DNA of 64,000 bases from Provencibacterium sp. (GTDB lineage Bacteria > Bacillota > Clostridia > Oscillospirales > Ruminococcaceae). The position numbers and the translations under genes were made by a program. Shown here piece by piece: positions 41,117 through 49,966 of this stretch (positions are counted from its first letter, which is position 1; each line of letters begins with the position of its first letter). The notes under the pieces are model-generated. The model ran no database searches and was not told the DNA's origin. It was given only the letters and a program-made list of their open reading frames with translations. Location: positions 1-64,000 of the forward strand of contig JAAWAN010000024.1 of the NCBI GenBank assembly GCA_022792175.1, written 5' to 3'.

Positions 41117-43663
41117 TCACTGCATGAATTTTCCCAGCAGCCGGGCAATTTCGCGCACATCAATCGGCTTTGCAACATGCGCATTCATGCCGCATTCCAA
41201 ACACCGCTTGACATCCTCCGAGAAGGCATCCGCCGTCATAGCGATGATGGGAATTTTCTGCGCATCCTCCCGCTTCAGCGCACGAATGGCCGTCGTCGCC
41301 TCATAACCGGTCATGACCGGCATACGCAGATCCATCAAAATGGCGTCATAAAACCCGATGGGGGCCTTTTCAAATTTATCCAGGCAGATTTTCCCGTTTT
41401 CCGCCCAATCGAGCTGCAGCCCCAAATCAGAGAGCAGCTCCTCTGCAATTTCCCAGTTCAGGTCATTATCCTCCGCCAGGAGCACGCGCTTTCCGGAAAA
41501 ATTGGCAATGCCTTCCGCAGTCTTCTTCTTCGTTCCGGTGTCATCCGCATATTTTTTCAGCCCATAGAAAAGGGTGGACTTAAACAGCGGCTTGGAAATA
41601 AAACCGCTGATGCCGGCACTGCGGGCCTCATCCTCAATTTCACTCCAGTCGTAGGCCGAAATGAGCAGGATCGGAATATCCTCCCCCATTTTCTCCCGGA
41701 TGGCCCGCGCGGTTGCGATGCCATCCATATCGGGCAGCCTCCAGTCCAGCAGAATAATCTGGTAGCCTTCTCCCTTCTGGCGGCGCTTTTCAACCATGCG
41801 GACAGCAGTTTCCCCATCAAGTGCGGATTCTGCCCTTACGCCGATGGCGGCCAGGGAAGAAACGGCCGTCTCGCAGAGCGTCTGGTCGTCATCCACCACG
41901 AGCATATTCCAGTCCGGCAGAATCATCTCCTCTTCGAGAATCTCTGCGCGCTCCAAATCAAGGGTAACATGAAATTCGCTGCCTACTCCCGGCTCGCTGT
42001 CCACATCAATCGTTCCGCCCATTGCATCTACGATATATTTGGTAATCGCCATGCCCAGGCCGGTGCCCTCGGTTTTCCGAACGCGGCTGCTGTCCTCCCG
42101 GCTGAAGGATTCAAAAATCTGCTTTTTAAACTCCGCGGACATCCCGATGCCGTTATCCTTGATGTAGATGTGCGTGCGGACATATTTTTCTCCCCGTGGA
42201 GAGCTCTCCTCGCACAATGTCATCCAGATGCTGCCGCCATCAGGAGTAAATTTGATCGCATTGGAAAGAAAATTGAGAAGCACCTGATTCAGGCGCACAC
42301 TGTCGCAGAAGACATTTTCTGAGCTGATATCGCGAATGGAGATATCAAACGTCTGCTTTTTGGCCTTCATCTGCGGCTGCACAATGCTGACGATGCTCTC
42401 CATCACCTCCCGCAGGGAGACCTGATCCATGCTCAGTGTCATCTTCCCGCTTTCAATTTTGGACATGTCCAGCACATCGTTAATCAGCCCTAGCAGGTGT
42501 TTGCTGGAGAGGGTAATTTTTCTCAGGCAGTTCTGCAGCTGCTGCCGGTTATCGATATTCGTCGTGGCAATCGCCGTCATTCCGACAATGGCGTTCATCG
42601 GTGTTCGAATATCGTGGCTCATATTGGAAAGGAATTCGCTTTTAGCCTGGTTGGCATGCATGGCCTCTTCACGGGCAGCCTCCAGATCATGAATCTGCTG
42701 CCGGGTCATGCGGAAATATATCATGAAAACGGCGAGCAGCGTCAAAATCAGCAGTACGCAGGCGCCGATCGCACATCCGATCCAGCGGATGCTCAGCTCG
42801 GAAACCGCCTCATTGAGCGCTCCATAGGGGAGAACACTCACCAGATGCCACTCGGAATACATGAGACGACTTGTGCAGTGCACATGCCGCCGCTCCCGGG
42901 CGTTTATCTGAAGAACGCCTGAAAAATCCTTCTCGGCTTCCATTGCGGCCTGTATCTCGTCCACATAGGTCTCTGCTGAGGCTTTATGCTCTTCATCAAA
43001 GAGCGCCCGTGTCGCATCGAAATAGTTGTCATAGCCCAGCTCCCTGCTTCGGATGACAAAGCTGCCATCCCGCCGGATGATATAAAAATAGATAACGGAA
43101 TTTTCCTCATCCAGTGACAGGGTCTTCCGGATATCCTCTACTGGCAGCCCTGCCACCAGGGCGACGCTGTCGGTACCATCCTCCATCTGATAGGCGGCAG
43201 GAAAGCCCAGCAGAACCACTACTTCGCCCTCTGCATTGCTGCCAACAGCCACCTTCGCCTCCCCTTTGTTCAGCGAATCCAGAAAGGGATTCGGATCGGT
43301 TATCTGAAGCGATTCCCCATAAAGCATATCGAACTGCCCATCCTCCGAGCACAGAGCGAGCGCTTCAAATCCGCGCGCTTTGGCCGCATAAGCCAGCTCT
43401 TCCTCCAGCTGCAATGTATTCCTGCTTCCCGGCGGCGTAGTTTCCACCAGCGCCTGCACCTGAGAAAGCCGCAGGTCAATGGTCGTTTCAAAATGGCTGG
43501 ACAGCTGCTTGCTCATTCCGGACATATAGATAGTTCCCACCTGGGAAATCGTATCCAGACTCTGCTTGTTCATATAAACGGCCAGGAACAAAAAGACAAT
43601 AATGCACAGCACCGAAACCAGAATCAGGCTGATCATCAAAAACCGGGTGGTTTTGTTGTGCAT
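41117..43663 (-). CDS. Hybrid sensor histidine kinase with two receiver domains
   Basis: 848 residues. Helix 1 is at about 9-30, a Cache-like extracytoplasmic sensor at 31-290 and helix 2 at 294-317. The HisKA domain has [11 protein letters not shown] with the phospho-His at 350. The ATPase domain follows with [14 protein letters not shown] (N box), DNGIGMS and [13 protein letters not shown]1 (about 585-700, [21 protein letters not shown]) and REC2 (about 730-848, [29 protein letters not shown]) complete it. It is the last gene of an operon with Hpt and REC-HD-GYP-GGDEF, so the relay His-Asp-His-Asp can be closed within the operon. Ligand unknown. Confidence 0.93.
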   Translation of the reverse strand: MHNKTTRFLMISLILVSVLCIIVFLFLAVYMNKQSLDTISQVGTIYMSGMSKQLSSHFETTIDLRLSQVQALVETTPPGSRNTLQLEEELAYAAKARGFEALALCSEDGQFDMLYGESLQITDPNPFLDSLNKGEAKVAVGSNAEGEVVVLLGFPAAYQMEDGTDSVALVAGLPVEDIRKTLSLDEENSVIYFYIIRRDGSFVIRSRELGYDNYFDATRALFDEEHKASAETYVDEIQAAMEAEKDFSGVLQINARERRHVHCTSRLMYSEWHLVSVLPYGALNEAVSELSIRWIGCAIGACVLLILTLLAVFMIYFRMTRQQIHDLEAAREEAMHANQAKSEFLSNMSHDIRTPMNAIVGMTAIATTNIDNRQQLQNCLRKITLSSKHLLGLINDVLDMSKIESGKMTLSMDQVSLREVMESIVSIVQPQMKAKKQTFDISIRDISSENVFCDSVRLNQVLLNFLSNAIKFTPDGGSIWMTLCEESSPRGEKYVRTHIYIKDNGIGMSAEFKKQIFESFSREDSSRVRKTEGTGLGMAITKYIVDAMGGTIDVDSEPGVGSEFHVTLDLERAEILEEEMILPDWNMLVVDDDQTLCETAVSSLAAIGVRAESALDGETAVRMVEKRRQKGEGYQIILLDWRLPDMDGIATARAIREKMGEDIPILLISAYDWSEIEDEARSAGISGFISKPLFKSTLFYGLKKYADDTGTKKKTAEGIANFSGKRVLLAEDNDLNWEIAEELLSDLGLQLDWAENGKICLDKFEKAPIGFYDAILMDLRMPVMTGYEATTAIRALKREDAQKIPIIAMTADAFSEDVKRCLECGMNAHVAKPIDVREIARLLGKFMQ

Positions 43664-43664
43664 T

Positions 43665-44030
43665 TCAGTTCGCTCCTTCTTCCACCTGCAGCTTCCGGAT
43701 GGCCGCAGCCGTTTGCTGATAGTCCGCCGTTACCTTTTGCATAAGCTCGGGCACCTCCGGCGAAAAACCAGAACGCAGAGCTTCCGTCAGCGCGCTGCTT
43801 GACTGCTGCAGGCGGGTAAAGCTTAAATTTTGGCAGATGCCCTTGAGCGTATGGGAGGCGCGGAAGGCCTCCTCATAATTTTCCGCCTTTAAGGAGCTTT
43901 CCAGCAGCTCATAGCTCGGGTCATTCAGAAATTTCATCACAAACTTCCGGACCAGCTTCTCGCTGTAAAGACGTCCGACTACGTCCTCATAATTGCCGCC
44001 TATATCCAAATAGCATTCCTTAAGTCCCAT
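43665..44030 (-). CDS. Histidine phosphotransfer (Hpt) protein
   Basis: 121 residues, four-helix bundle. The phospho-His motif is AFRASHTLKGICQNLSF, as in Hpt domains (H-x-L-K-G). It carries phosphate from the receiver of the hybrid kinase to another receiver. It overlaps the upstream gene by one base (TAATG) and ends one base before the kinase gene, so all three are translated together. GGGAGG lies before the ATG. Confidence 0.9.
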   Translation of the reverse strand: MGLKECYLDIGGNYEDVVGRLYSEKLVRKFVMKFLNDPSYELLESSLKAENYEEAFRASHTLKGICQNLSFTRLQQSSSALTEALRSGFSPEVPELMQKVTADYQQTAAAIRKLQVEEGAN

Positions 44031-46132
44031 TATGATTTCCTCCCTCTCCCGTCAGCCGGTGTCTTCGGTTTACTGTGTTTATCAATCAGCGAAATGGTAG
44101 AGTCTTCTGTCTTCATGGAATTATGATAGAAGCAGTATCTTCCCCGGGACTGCTTGGCGGTATAGAGCGCCTGGTCAGCCGAATGGAAGAGGACCTCATA
44201 GTCTGTACCGACCGCATCCGTCTGCGCGACTCCCATGCTGAAGGAGATGGGGAAGCCCTCCAGCTCTCCCATAAGAGAGGAAAATATGCGTTCCACAGCC
44301 TTTTCCAGATTATCCTTATATTCCAGGAAAATCAGGAACTCATCCCCGCCGATGCGCGAAACAATGTCCCCGCTGCGCACACTCTGCTGCATTCTCCGGG
44401 CGGCATAAGCCAAAACACGATCTCCGAAATCATGTCCGCGGGTATCGTTGACCGTTTTAAATTTGTCCACATCCAAAATGGCGAGCGCAAATTTGCTCCC
44501 GGTGTGGGTCTCCAGCCGTTCTACGATCTGCCGTTTGGCATACCGCCGGTTAAAGAGCCCGGTCACCTCATCGTGGAAGGCCTGATAGGAAAGGCTGTCT
44601 ATCTTGAGGCGGGTCTCATGGATATCCACCACCTTGCCGATCATTCCTGTACAGATGGGGGGCTCATCCTCCGACCAGGAGGCCCGGCAGATAAAGCGCA
44701 TCCAGCGGGGCCCGCCGGGCAGCTGAATCTTGCACTCGTGCTGCATAACCGGTTCCTCCGGGGTGGTGTTCAGAATAGCCTCGGTCAAATCCCGGATATT
44801 TTCTTCCCCTATCAGCTCAACAAGCCGCTTATCATGCAGCGGGTCGGCAATCGTTTCCGGAAGCTGCAGCTTTTCCGCTCCCCATGAGGAGAGGGTCGCC
44901 ATCGGCGGAGAAACGTTGTATTCAAACTGAATCTCCTCGCTCATAGCGGCAAAGAAACTGTATTTCATCCGCTCGTGATCGAGCAGCTGCAGGGTGCGCT
45001 CAGAAGCGGTCAGCTGGTTCTGGTGCAGCAGATCGTCGGCAATCTCCTGCTGGCTCCTTTCCCACGTTGGACGGGTGTTCTCCAGCAGCTCCGGGATGCT
45101 GTCAGCCATTTCGGAAAGGCACTGCAGCAAGAGGGGATTCATCGTTCCGCATTCTCCTCCGAGAATCATCTGAATTGCCTGCTCATGGGAGAATGCTTTT
45201 TTATAAACGCGCTCGCTGGTCAGTGCATCATAAACATCGGCCAGGGAAACAATCTGGGCAGATATCGGGATTTCTTCCCCCTTCAGCCCATCCGGATAGC
45301 CACGCCCGTCATACCGCTCATGATGCCAGCGGCAGATTTCATAAGCCGTTTTGAGCAGCGGCTCATCCTGATGGTTGGGGAGGTTTTCTAGCATGTTTGC
45401 CCCGATGAGAGAATGCTGCTTCATCACAGCGAATTCCTCGTTGGTCAGGCGCCCGGGCTTATTCAGGATTTCTGCAGGAATGGAAATCTTTCCAACATCA
45501 TGCAGGGCAGAAGCGATACCGATCATCGCCATATCAGCCCGGGAAAGCGGATAGCGGTCAGTCATCTGCACCAGGTGGTGCAGCAGCATATCTGTCAGCG
45601 TGCGGATATGAAGCACATGCATGCCGCTTTCCCCGTTACGGAATTCTACGATATGGCTGAGAATTTCAATCATCAGGCCGCTCTGCTTTTCCTTTTCATA
45701 GACCTGTTCGGTAACGAGATCCATCAGCTTTTTCTGCTTGGCATACAGCAAAATGGTGTTGACCACTCTTTTATGTACAATCCGCGCATCGAAAGGGCGG
45801 CTGATAAAATCCGTGACGCCCATGTTATAGGCTTTTTCCACATGAGAGCTGCTGCTCTCTGCGGAAATCATGATGACCGGGATAAAATCAATCCATCTGC
45901 GCTGGTTCATGGTTTTGAGAACCCCATAGCCGTCCATCTCCGGCATGACAATATCCAGCAGAACCAGTGAAAGCTCTGTTTCATGCTCCTGAATTTTAAT
46001 GAGTGCCTGAACGCCGTTTTCCGCTTCCAGTATTTCATATTCGTTGCCCAGCATCTCTGAAAGAATCGCCCGGTTCATCTCTGAATCATCTGCAATCAGT
46101 ATCTTCAGCTTTTTTGAGTTTGGGCTTCCCAT
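44030..46132 (-). CDS. Response regulator with HD-GYP and GGDEF domains (c-di-GMP turnover)
   Basis: 700 residues. The receiver domain (1-130) has IADDSEMNRAILSEM and VLLDIVMPEMDGYGV with the phospho-Asp. The HD-GYP phosphodiesterase (about 150-345) has ALHDVGKISIPAEILNKPG and HHERYDGRGYPDGL, complete. A PAS-like region lies at about 400-530, and a diguanylate cyclase at about 535-680 has RIGGDEFLIF. RSGD sits five residues before GGDEF, as an inhibitory I-site should. So one protein has both make and break activities for c-di-GMP under phosphorylation control. AGGAAGAAAGG precedes the ATG. Confidence 0.94.
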   Translation of the reverse strand: MGSPNSKKLKILIADDSEMNRAILSEMLGNEYEILEAENGVQALIKIQEHETELSLVLLDIVMPEMDGYGVLKTMNQRRWIDFIPVIMISAESSSSHVEKAYNMGVTDFISRPFDARIVHKRVVNTILLYAKQKKLMDLVTEQVYEKEKQSGLMIEILSHIVEFRNGESGMHVLHIRTLTDMLLHHLVQMTDRYPLSRADMAMIGIASALHDVGKISIPAEILNKPGRLTNEEFAVMKQHSLIGANMLENLPNHQDEPLLKTAYEICRWHHERYDGRGYPDGLKGEEIPISAQIVSLADVYDALTSERVYKKAFSHEQAIQMILGGECGTMNPLLLQCLSEMADSIPELLENTRPTWERSQQEIADDLLHQNQLTASERTLQLLDHERMKYSFFAAMSEEIQFEYNVSPPMATLSSWGAEKLQLPETIADPLHDKRLVELIGEENIRDLTEAILNTTPEEPVMQHECKIQLPGGPRWMRFICRASWSEDEPPICTGMIGKVVDIHETRLKIDSLSYQAFHDEVTGLFNRRYAKRQIVERLETHTGSKFALAILDVDKFKTVNDTRGHDFGDRVLAYAARRMQQSVRSGDIVSRIGGDEFLIFLEYKDNLEKAVERIFSSLMGELEGFPISFSMGVAQTDAVGTDYEVLFHSADQALYTAKQSRGRYCFYHNSMKTEDSTISLIDKHSKPKTPADGRGRKS

Positions 46133-46375
46133 GGCCAGCCACCCCTTTCTTCCTTAAAATACGAAAAGCGATTGTATTCTTTCCGAGGCGTGGAAAGAGT
46201 GCGATCGCTTTCCTGATATGTTTGAATGAAAGCAGGTAAGCTTTTTGAAAGCTGTCCGCTCTTTCTTTGGCCGGCGCTATTTACAATACCCAGCAGGACA
46301 GGCGCCGGCCGTCCCTCCTGCAATGTTTTTTAATGGAACCGCCCAAAAAACGATCCGCATGATTGCCTCTTTTCT
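46133..46375 (-). promoter_or_regulatory. 5' leader of the c-di-GMP/phosphorelay operon, with nested hairpin
   Basis: The leader of about 235 bases contains a two-tier hairpin: AAAGCGAT (46165-46172) with ATCGCTTT (46204-46211) outside, CTTTCC (46179-46184) with GGAAAG (46192-46197) inside. It stops 33 bases before the start codon. It does not match either c-di-GMP riboswitch class by eye. No gene seen here. Confidence 0.5.
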
Positions 46376-46404
46376 ATTATACCTGAAGAGGAGACGAAAA
46401 TCAA
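46376..46404 (-). promoter_or_regulatory. Promoter of the phosphorelay/c-di-GMP operon
   Basis: On the minus strand TTGATT (46404-46399), 17 bases, TATAAT (46381-46376). The remainder of the gap to 46530 shows no gene. Confidence 0.78.
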
Positions 46405-46530
46405 CCATGTCACTCGAAAATCCCCCCGCCAACTCCCATGAAAAACGGAGTCGAAAAGGGAAGGTAAAAAATCCGATGTTTCCTGCCCGCAGGCAGAAAC
46501 AGCGGATAAAAATTTCCTGTGCAGAAGTCT

Positions 46531-46776
46531 CTATTTCATCTTGCCCAGCTTACTGAGGCAGTCCCTGCAGATATTTTTACCGTTAAAAGAAACCATCTCT
46601 CCGTTACTCTGGCAGAGGATACAGGCGGGTTCATATTTCTGCAGAATGATCTGGTTCCCATCCACAAAAATTTCAAGGGAGTCCTTCTCGTTAATATCCA
46701 GCGTTCTTCTCAATTCAATTGGAAGAACCACCCTTCCAAGCTCATCTACTTTTCTTACAATGCCTGTTGATTTCAT
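46531..46776 (-). CDS. AbrB-family transition-state regulator with zinc-ribbon tail
   Basis: 81 residues. The N-terminal swapped-hairpin DNA-binding domain reads MKSTGIVRKVDELGRVVLP, IELRRTLDINEKDSLEI. The tail has CILC and CRDC, a zinc site found in clostridial AbrB proteins but absent from B. subtilis AbrB. Such regulators repress sporulation and stationary-phase genes during growth. ATG at 46776 follows AAGGAG; an in-frame ATG further up (46818) lacks one. It lies divergently from spmA, so it may act on that gap. Confidence 0.92.
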   Translation of the reverse strand: MKSTGIVRKVDELGRVVLPIELRRTLDINEKDSLEIFVDGNQIILQKYEPACILCQSNGEMVSFNGKNICRDCLSKLGKMK

Positions 46777-46895
46777 CTGCTTGCTCCTTCCTTCGTAAGT
46801 CCGAGATGTCATATGCAAAAGTTCTTAATTCGATATCCGTCCAATCAAGGAAGGGGAAAAGGCCAGTACTTTAAAAGCAGCAGGCCAGTCCCGAA

Positions 46896-46924
46896 GAATA
46901 AAACAGCCTCCGGCAGCATACAAA
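46896..46924 (+). promoter_or_regulatory. Candidate sigma-E promoter of spmA
   Basis: GAATAAA (46896-46902), 14 bases, CATACAAA (46917-46924): five of seven and seven of eight matches to the mother-cell sigma-E boxes as I know them from B. subtilis, with the right spacing and about 55 bases upstream of the spmA start. Confidence 0.55.
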
Positions 46925-46983
46925 GGAGACTGGCAGCCGGTTTGCATCTTAAAAGGCTGATTAAATCCTTTAAAGGGCGGTAA

Positions 46984-47601
46984 ATGAAAATGATGAACTA
47001 TCTGTTTGCAGGGATGATCGGGCTATCGTTGACATTTGGTCTACTGAACGGACGAATTTCACAGGTCTCCGCCGCAGCGCTTGATGGCGGGCTTGACGCA
47101 GTCAAGCTCCTTCTCAGCCTGTGCGGCGGCCTGTGCTTATGGAACGGAATGATGCGCATTGCTCAGGAGTCTGGCCTGACAAAGCTTATGAGCAGATGGA
47201 TGGCACCGCTCATTAAACTGCTCTTCAGGCCCATTGACCCACACTCCGAGGCCGGAAAGCTGATCTGCATGAACATGGCTGCCAACTTCATCGGCCTGGG
47301 AAACGCCGTAACGCCGTTGGGAATTGCGGCCATGCGTGAAATGGAAAAATACAGCAGCAACCGCCGATATGCTACCAACAGCATGGTCATGTTCGTGGTA
47401 CTCAACACCGCATCCCTGCAGCTGATTCCCACAACCACCGCCATGCTGCGCCTAGCTGCCGGTTCGGCTTCGCCGATGGAGATTGTTCCGGCTGTTTGGA
47501 TTGCTTCCCTCTGCTCCGTCCTAAGCGGGATAGCAGTGGTACTGCTGCTGAATCCCCTCTTTTGGAAACCGCAGCCTTCCTCTGCTTTGGATCATTTCTA
47601 G
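46984..47601 (+). CDS. spmA: Spore maturation protein A
   Basis: 205 residues of the nucleoside-recognition membrane fold. MMNYLFAGMIGLSLTFGLLNGRI begins the protein; LCLWNGMMRIAQESGLT, NMAANFIGLGNAVTPLGIAAMREM and MVMFVVLNTASLQLIPTT are strong SpmA signatures. In Bacillus SpmA and SpmB dehydrate the spore core, and both are under sigma-E. Here spmB is not downstream; a MATE gene runs the other way 116 bases later. TTAAAGGGCGG precedes the ATG. Confidence 0.9.
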   Translation: MKMMNYLFAGMIGLSLTFGLLNGRISQVSAAALDGGLDAVKLLLSLCGGLCLWNGMMRIAQESGLTKLMSRWMAPLIKLLFRPIDPHSEAGKLICMNMAANFIGLGNAVTPLGIAAMREMEKYSSNRRYATNSMVMFVVLNTASLQLIPTTTAMLRLAAGSASPMEIVPAVWIASLCSVLSGIAVVLLLNPLFWKPQPSSALDHF

Positions 47602-47717
47602 TTTACAATATTTTACTATTTCTGTCAAGCAATTACAGCTTCCCTGTTTTAATTTTGTAATTTTGTGGAATTATCTGGTTATTTTTGGGTTCTATTGCAT
47701 ACAAAAACGGTTGTCTC

Positions 47718-49109
47718 TTATTCTTTCCCCGGCTGCTGCAGATCCGGCCTCTGTGCAGGCGGCTTTAAAAGCCTGCGGGCAAAGCGCAGGAACATCAGCC
47801 CGGTAACGATGGCCGCCGTAATATCAGCTACCGGCTCGGCGATGAAAATGCCATCCGGCCCGAGGAAGGGGGGAAGCAGAAGGGCCAGGGGAATCAGCAG
47901 AATCACCTTGCGCAGCAGTGCGAGAAACAGGGAGGTTTTCGCCTGGCCCATGGCCATAAAGCACTGCTGGCAGCCAAACTGGATGCCCATCATAAAGATG
48001 CCTGCAAAGTAGATGCGCATCGAGCGGCAGGATATTTCCATCAGTTCCGGTTTGTTATTGAAGACGCTGACAAACACCTGCGGAGCGGCCAGGACAACCA
48101 GACAGATTATGCTCGATACAGCGAAGGAGACCCGTATCAGCAGCCGGTAGGTCTTCTGAACGCGCTCATAATTGCCCGCGCCATAATTGTAGCTGATAAT
48201 CGGCTGGGCACCCTGCCCCAAGCCCATCAGGGGCATGGTCAAAACCTGCATGACGCTGGAGATAATCGTCATCGCGCCGACATAGAGATCGTTGCCATAG
48301 CGCTGCAGGCCGGAGTTGAGGGTGATCATCACCAGGCTTTCGGTGGACTGCATGATAAACGGGGAGATGCCCAGCGAAAGAATGGAGAGAAGAATATCCT
48401 TTCTCAGCGGCAGGGTGCTCAGCTGCAGCCTTAAGACGGTCTTTTTGCCGCACAAAAACAGCAGCACCCAGCCCGCGGAAACCGCCTGCGAAAGAATGGT
48501 GGCCAGCGCTGCCCCCCGCACGCCGAGCCCAAGCACGAAAATAAAGAGCGGGTCGAGAAGAATGTTGAGGAGGGCACCGATTAAAACAGTAAGCATTCCC
48601 TCCCGGGCAAAGCCCTGCGCGGTAATAAAGGGGTTCAGCCCCAGAGCGGCCATGACAAAAACGGTGCCGCAGACATAGATATTTACATAGGAGGCCGCAT
48701 ATTCAATCGTGCTTTCCGAAGCGCCAAAGAGCATCAGCAGCGGACGGTTCAGCGATAAAAAGAGGATGGTGAGCAAAACGGCCACCCCCAGCAGTGCCGC
48801 CGCGGCATTCCCCAGAATGCGGTTGGCGCGCTCGCTATCCTTTTTGCCCAGTTCGATGGAGGCCAGCGGCGCGCCGCCCATTCCCAGCAGGGAAGCGAAG
48901 GCGGAGATAAGCATAATAATCGGGAAGGTGACCCCCACGCCGGTCAGGGCGATATCACCATCCCCCGGTATATGCCCGATATACATGCGGTCTACAATAT
49001 TATACAGTGCATTAATCAGCTGCGCCGCAATAGTGGGAACCGCTAAGCGAACAAGCAGGCGGCCGATAGGGCCGCTGCCCAGATCCTGAACGGTATTTTG
49101 GGCTGACAT
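47718..49109 (-). CDS. MATE family efflux transporter
   Basis: A 463-residue twelve-helix transporter. LYNIVDRMYIGHIPGDGDIALTGVGVTFPI near the N-terminus, SLLGMGGAPLASIELGKKD, and GLGQGAQPIISYNYGAGNYERV at the second half are standard for MATE proteins, as is the final PDGIFIAEPVADI. It is not closely similar to the MATE at 24753-26096 by eye. Single gene with AAAGGAGCG before the ATG. Substrate unknown. Confidence 0.93.
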   Translation of the reverse strand: MSAQNTVQDLGSGPIGRLLVRLAVPTIAAQLINALYNIVDRMYIGHIPGDGDIALTGVGVTFPIIMLISAFASLLGMGGAPLASIELGKKDSERANRILGNAAAALLGVAVLLTILFLSLNRPLLMLFGASESTIEYAASYVNIYVCGTVFVMAALGLNPFITAQGFAREGMLTVLIGALLNILLDPLFIFVLGLGVRGAALATILSQAVSAGWVLLFLCGKKTVLRLQLSTLPLRKDILLSILSLGISPFIMQSTESLVMITLNSGLQRYGNDLYVGAMTIISSVMQVLTMPLMGLGQGAQPIISYNYGAGNYERVQKTYRLLIRVSFAVSSIICLVVLAAPQVFVSVFNNKPELMEISCRSMRIYFAGIFMMGIQFGCQQCFMAMGQAKTSLFLALLRKVILLIPLALLLPPFLGPDGIFIAEPVADITAAIVTGLMFLRFARRLLKPPAQRPDLQQPGKE

Positions 49110-49287
49110 AAAAGCGCTCCTTTCTCAGCGTTCCTCTGTCCATAAAAAGAGGAACGGGCGAAACTTTATACATATGTGAAAAAACAGACCGCCCTCCCGC
49201 AGAAGGGAATGTAGAGACCGTTTCCGTTCCACCAAAAGCAAAAAAGCCTTCCTCTGTCTGCAGAAAATAGGCAACAGACGTTCCCAG

Positions 49288-49416
49288 CCTGCAGAAACCG
49301 GAAAAAGGGCGGTTTCGCCCGCGATAGGCGGGCGAAATTTGACTCTGGCAGAGTCAAAAGCCTTTTTTCAGAGGGGTCTGTTGCAAAATGCCTATTTTGC
49401 AACAGACCCCTTTTGC
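49288..49416 (+). repeat. Structured intergenic repeat, copy A
   Basis: Three successive hairpins: TTTCGCCCGC/GCGGGCGAAA (49313-49337), GACTCT/AGAGTC (about 49341-49355), and the terminal stem GGGGTCTGTTGCAAAAT with its inverse (49373-49410) followed by TTTT. Copy B at 49836-49963 is the same sequence with scattered changes. The terminal stem works as a terminator. Confidence 0.85.
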
Positions 49417-49477
49417 ACCAAACAGGGGCTGCCTGCGTATCCTGTTATAAGAGGTTTTATCAGGGAGGCAGGCACAT

Positions 49478-49630
49478 ATGAGACGCAGACCGCAAAACGG
49501 AGTATGGGGCAGGATGGCTGTCATGTTCGGCATTATGGTATTTCTCATCTGCTTTTGTCCTCTTCGCCTGGTTTTGCTGGCCGCCGCTCTGCTGCTGGTT
49601 ATTGCAGGCTGCTGCTCATGGAGATGCTGA
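49478..49630 (+). CDS. Small membrane protein co-transcribed with spoVM
   Basis: 50 residues: a basic N-terminus (MRRRPQNGVWGR), two short hydrophobic stretches (MAVMFGIMVFLICF and LVLLAAALLLVIAG) and a Cys-rich end CCSWRC. GGGAGG lies nine bases before the ATG. It is 44 bases upstream of spoVM on the same strand and the pair is bracketed by two copies of the structured repeat. No named family; a role in sporulation is inferred only from position. Confidence 0.65.
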   Translation: MRRRPQNGVWGRMAVMFGIMVFLICFCPLRLVLLAAALLLVIAGCCSWRC

Positions 49631-49674
49631 ATTTCCCGCACAAAACCCGGCCGATTGGAAGGAGAGGCAGAATG

Positions 49675-49755
49675 ATGAAGATTGTTGTTGTGAAGAGTCC
49701 CCGGTTTATCAGTGGAATCCTGAAGGTTATCTTCAAAATGAAAAAGGACGCCTGA
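49675..49755 (+). CDS. spoVM: Stage V sporulation protein M
   Basis: A 26-residue amphipathic peptide, MKIVVVKSPRFISGILKVIF and a basic KMKKDA end. Length and pattern match B. subtilis SpoVM (MKFYTIKLPKFLGGIVRAML plus basic end): a short N-terminal arm, a Pro at position 9, then an amphipathic helix. SpoVM binds the convex forespore membrane and recruits SpoIVA to start the coat. The ribosome site GGAAGGAGAGG lies upstream; ATG 49672 is an alternative start. In Bacillus it is next to thiN, as here (thiN is convergent at 49967). Easily overlooked because of size. Confidence 0.88.
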   Translation: MKIVVVKSPRFISGILKVIFKMKKDA

Positions 49756-49835
49756 AGCCCCCGGCCGTACATAAGCGCCTGCAGGGCCCGGACGGCCTTA
49801 AAGGCGAGGAGAGCGCGCTGCAAAATTTTTTCCGG

Positions 49836-49963
49836 CCTGCAGGAATCGGAAAAAGGGCGGTTTCGCCTGCGAACTGCGGGCGAAATTTGACCCCGGTGGA
49901 GTCAAAAGCCGTTTTTCAGAAGGGTGCGTTGCAAAATTTTTATTTTGCAACGCACCCTTTGCC
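49836..49963. repeat. Structured intergenic repeat, copy B, and terminator of spoVM/thiN
   Basis: Same three-hairpin layout as copy A: TTTCGCCTGC/GCGGGCGAAA (49861-49885), a short GACCCC/GGAGTC stem, and GGGTGCGTTGCAAAAT with inverse (49922-49957). In the terminal stem two adjacent pairs differ from copy A on both sides so that pairing is kept. It lies between convergent spoVM and thiN. Confidence 0.85.
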
Positions 49964-49966
49964 CCC

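Noticed and set aside
46133..46375. c-di-GMP riboswitch
   Set aside because: Neither class I nor class II conserved segments are visible; only a plain nested hairpin.
46245..46556. Plus-strand frame opposite the phosphorelay promoter
   Set aside because: Basic, low-complexity text without a ribosome site; overlaps promoter and the AbrB 3' end.
49110..49966. CRISPR array
   Set aside because: Only two long copies with internal hairpins, separated by genes; no regular spacers and no cas genes.
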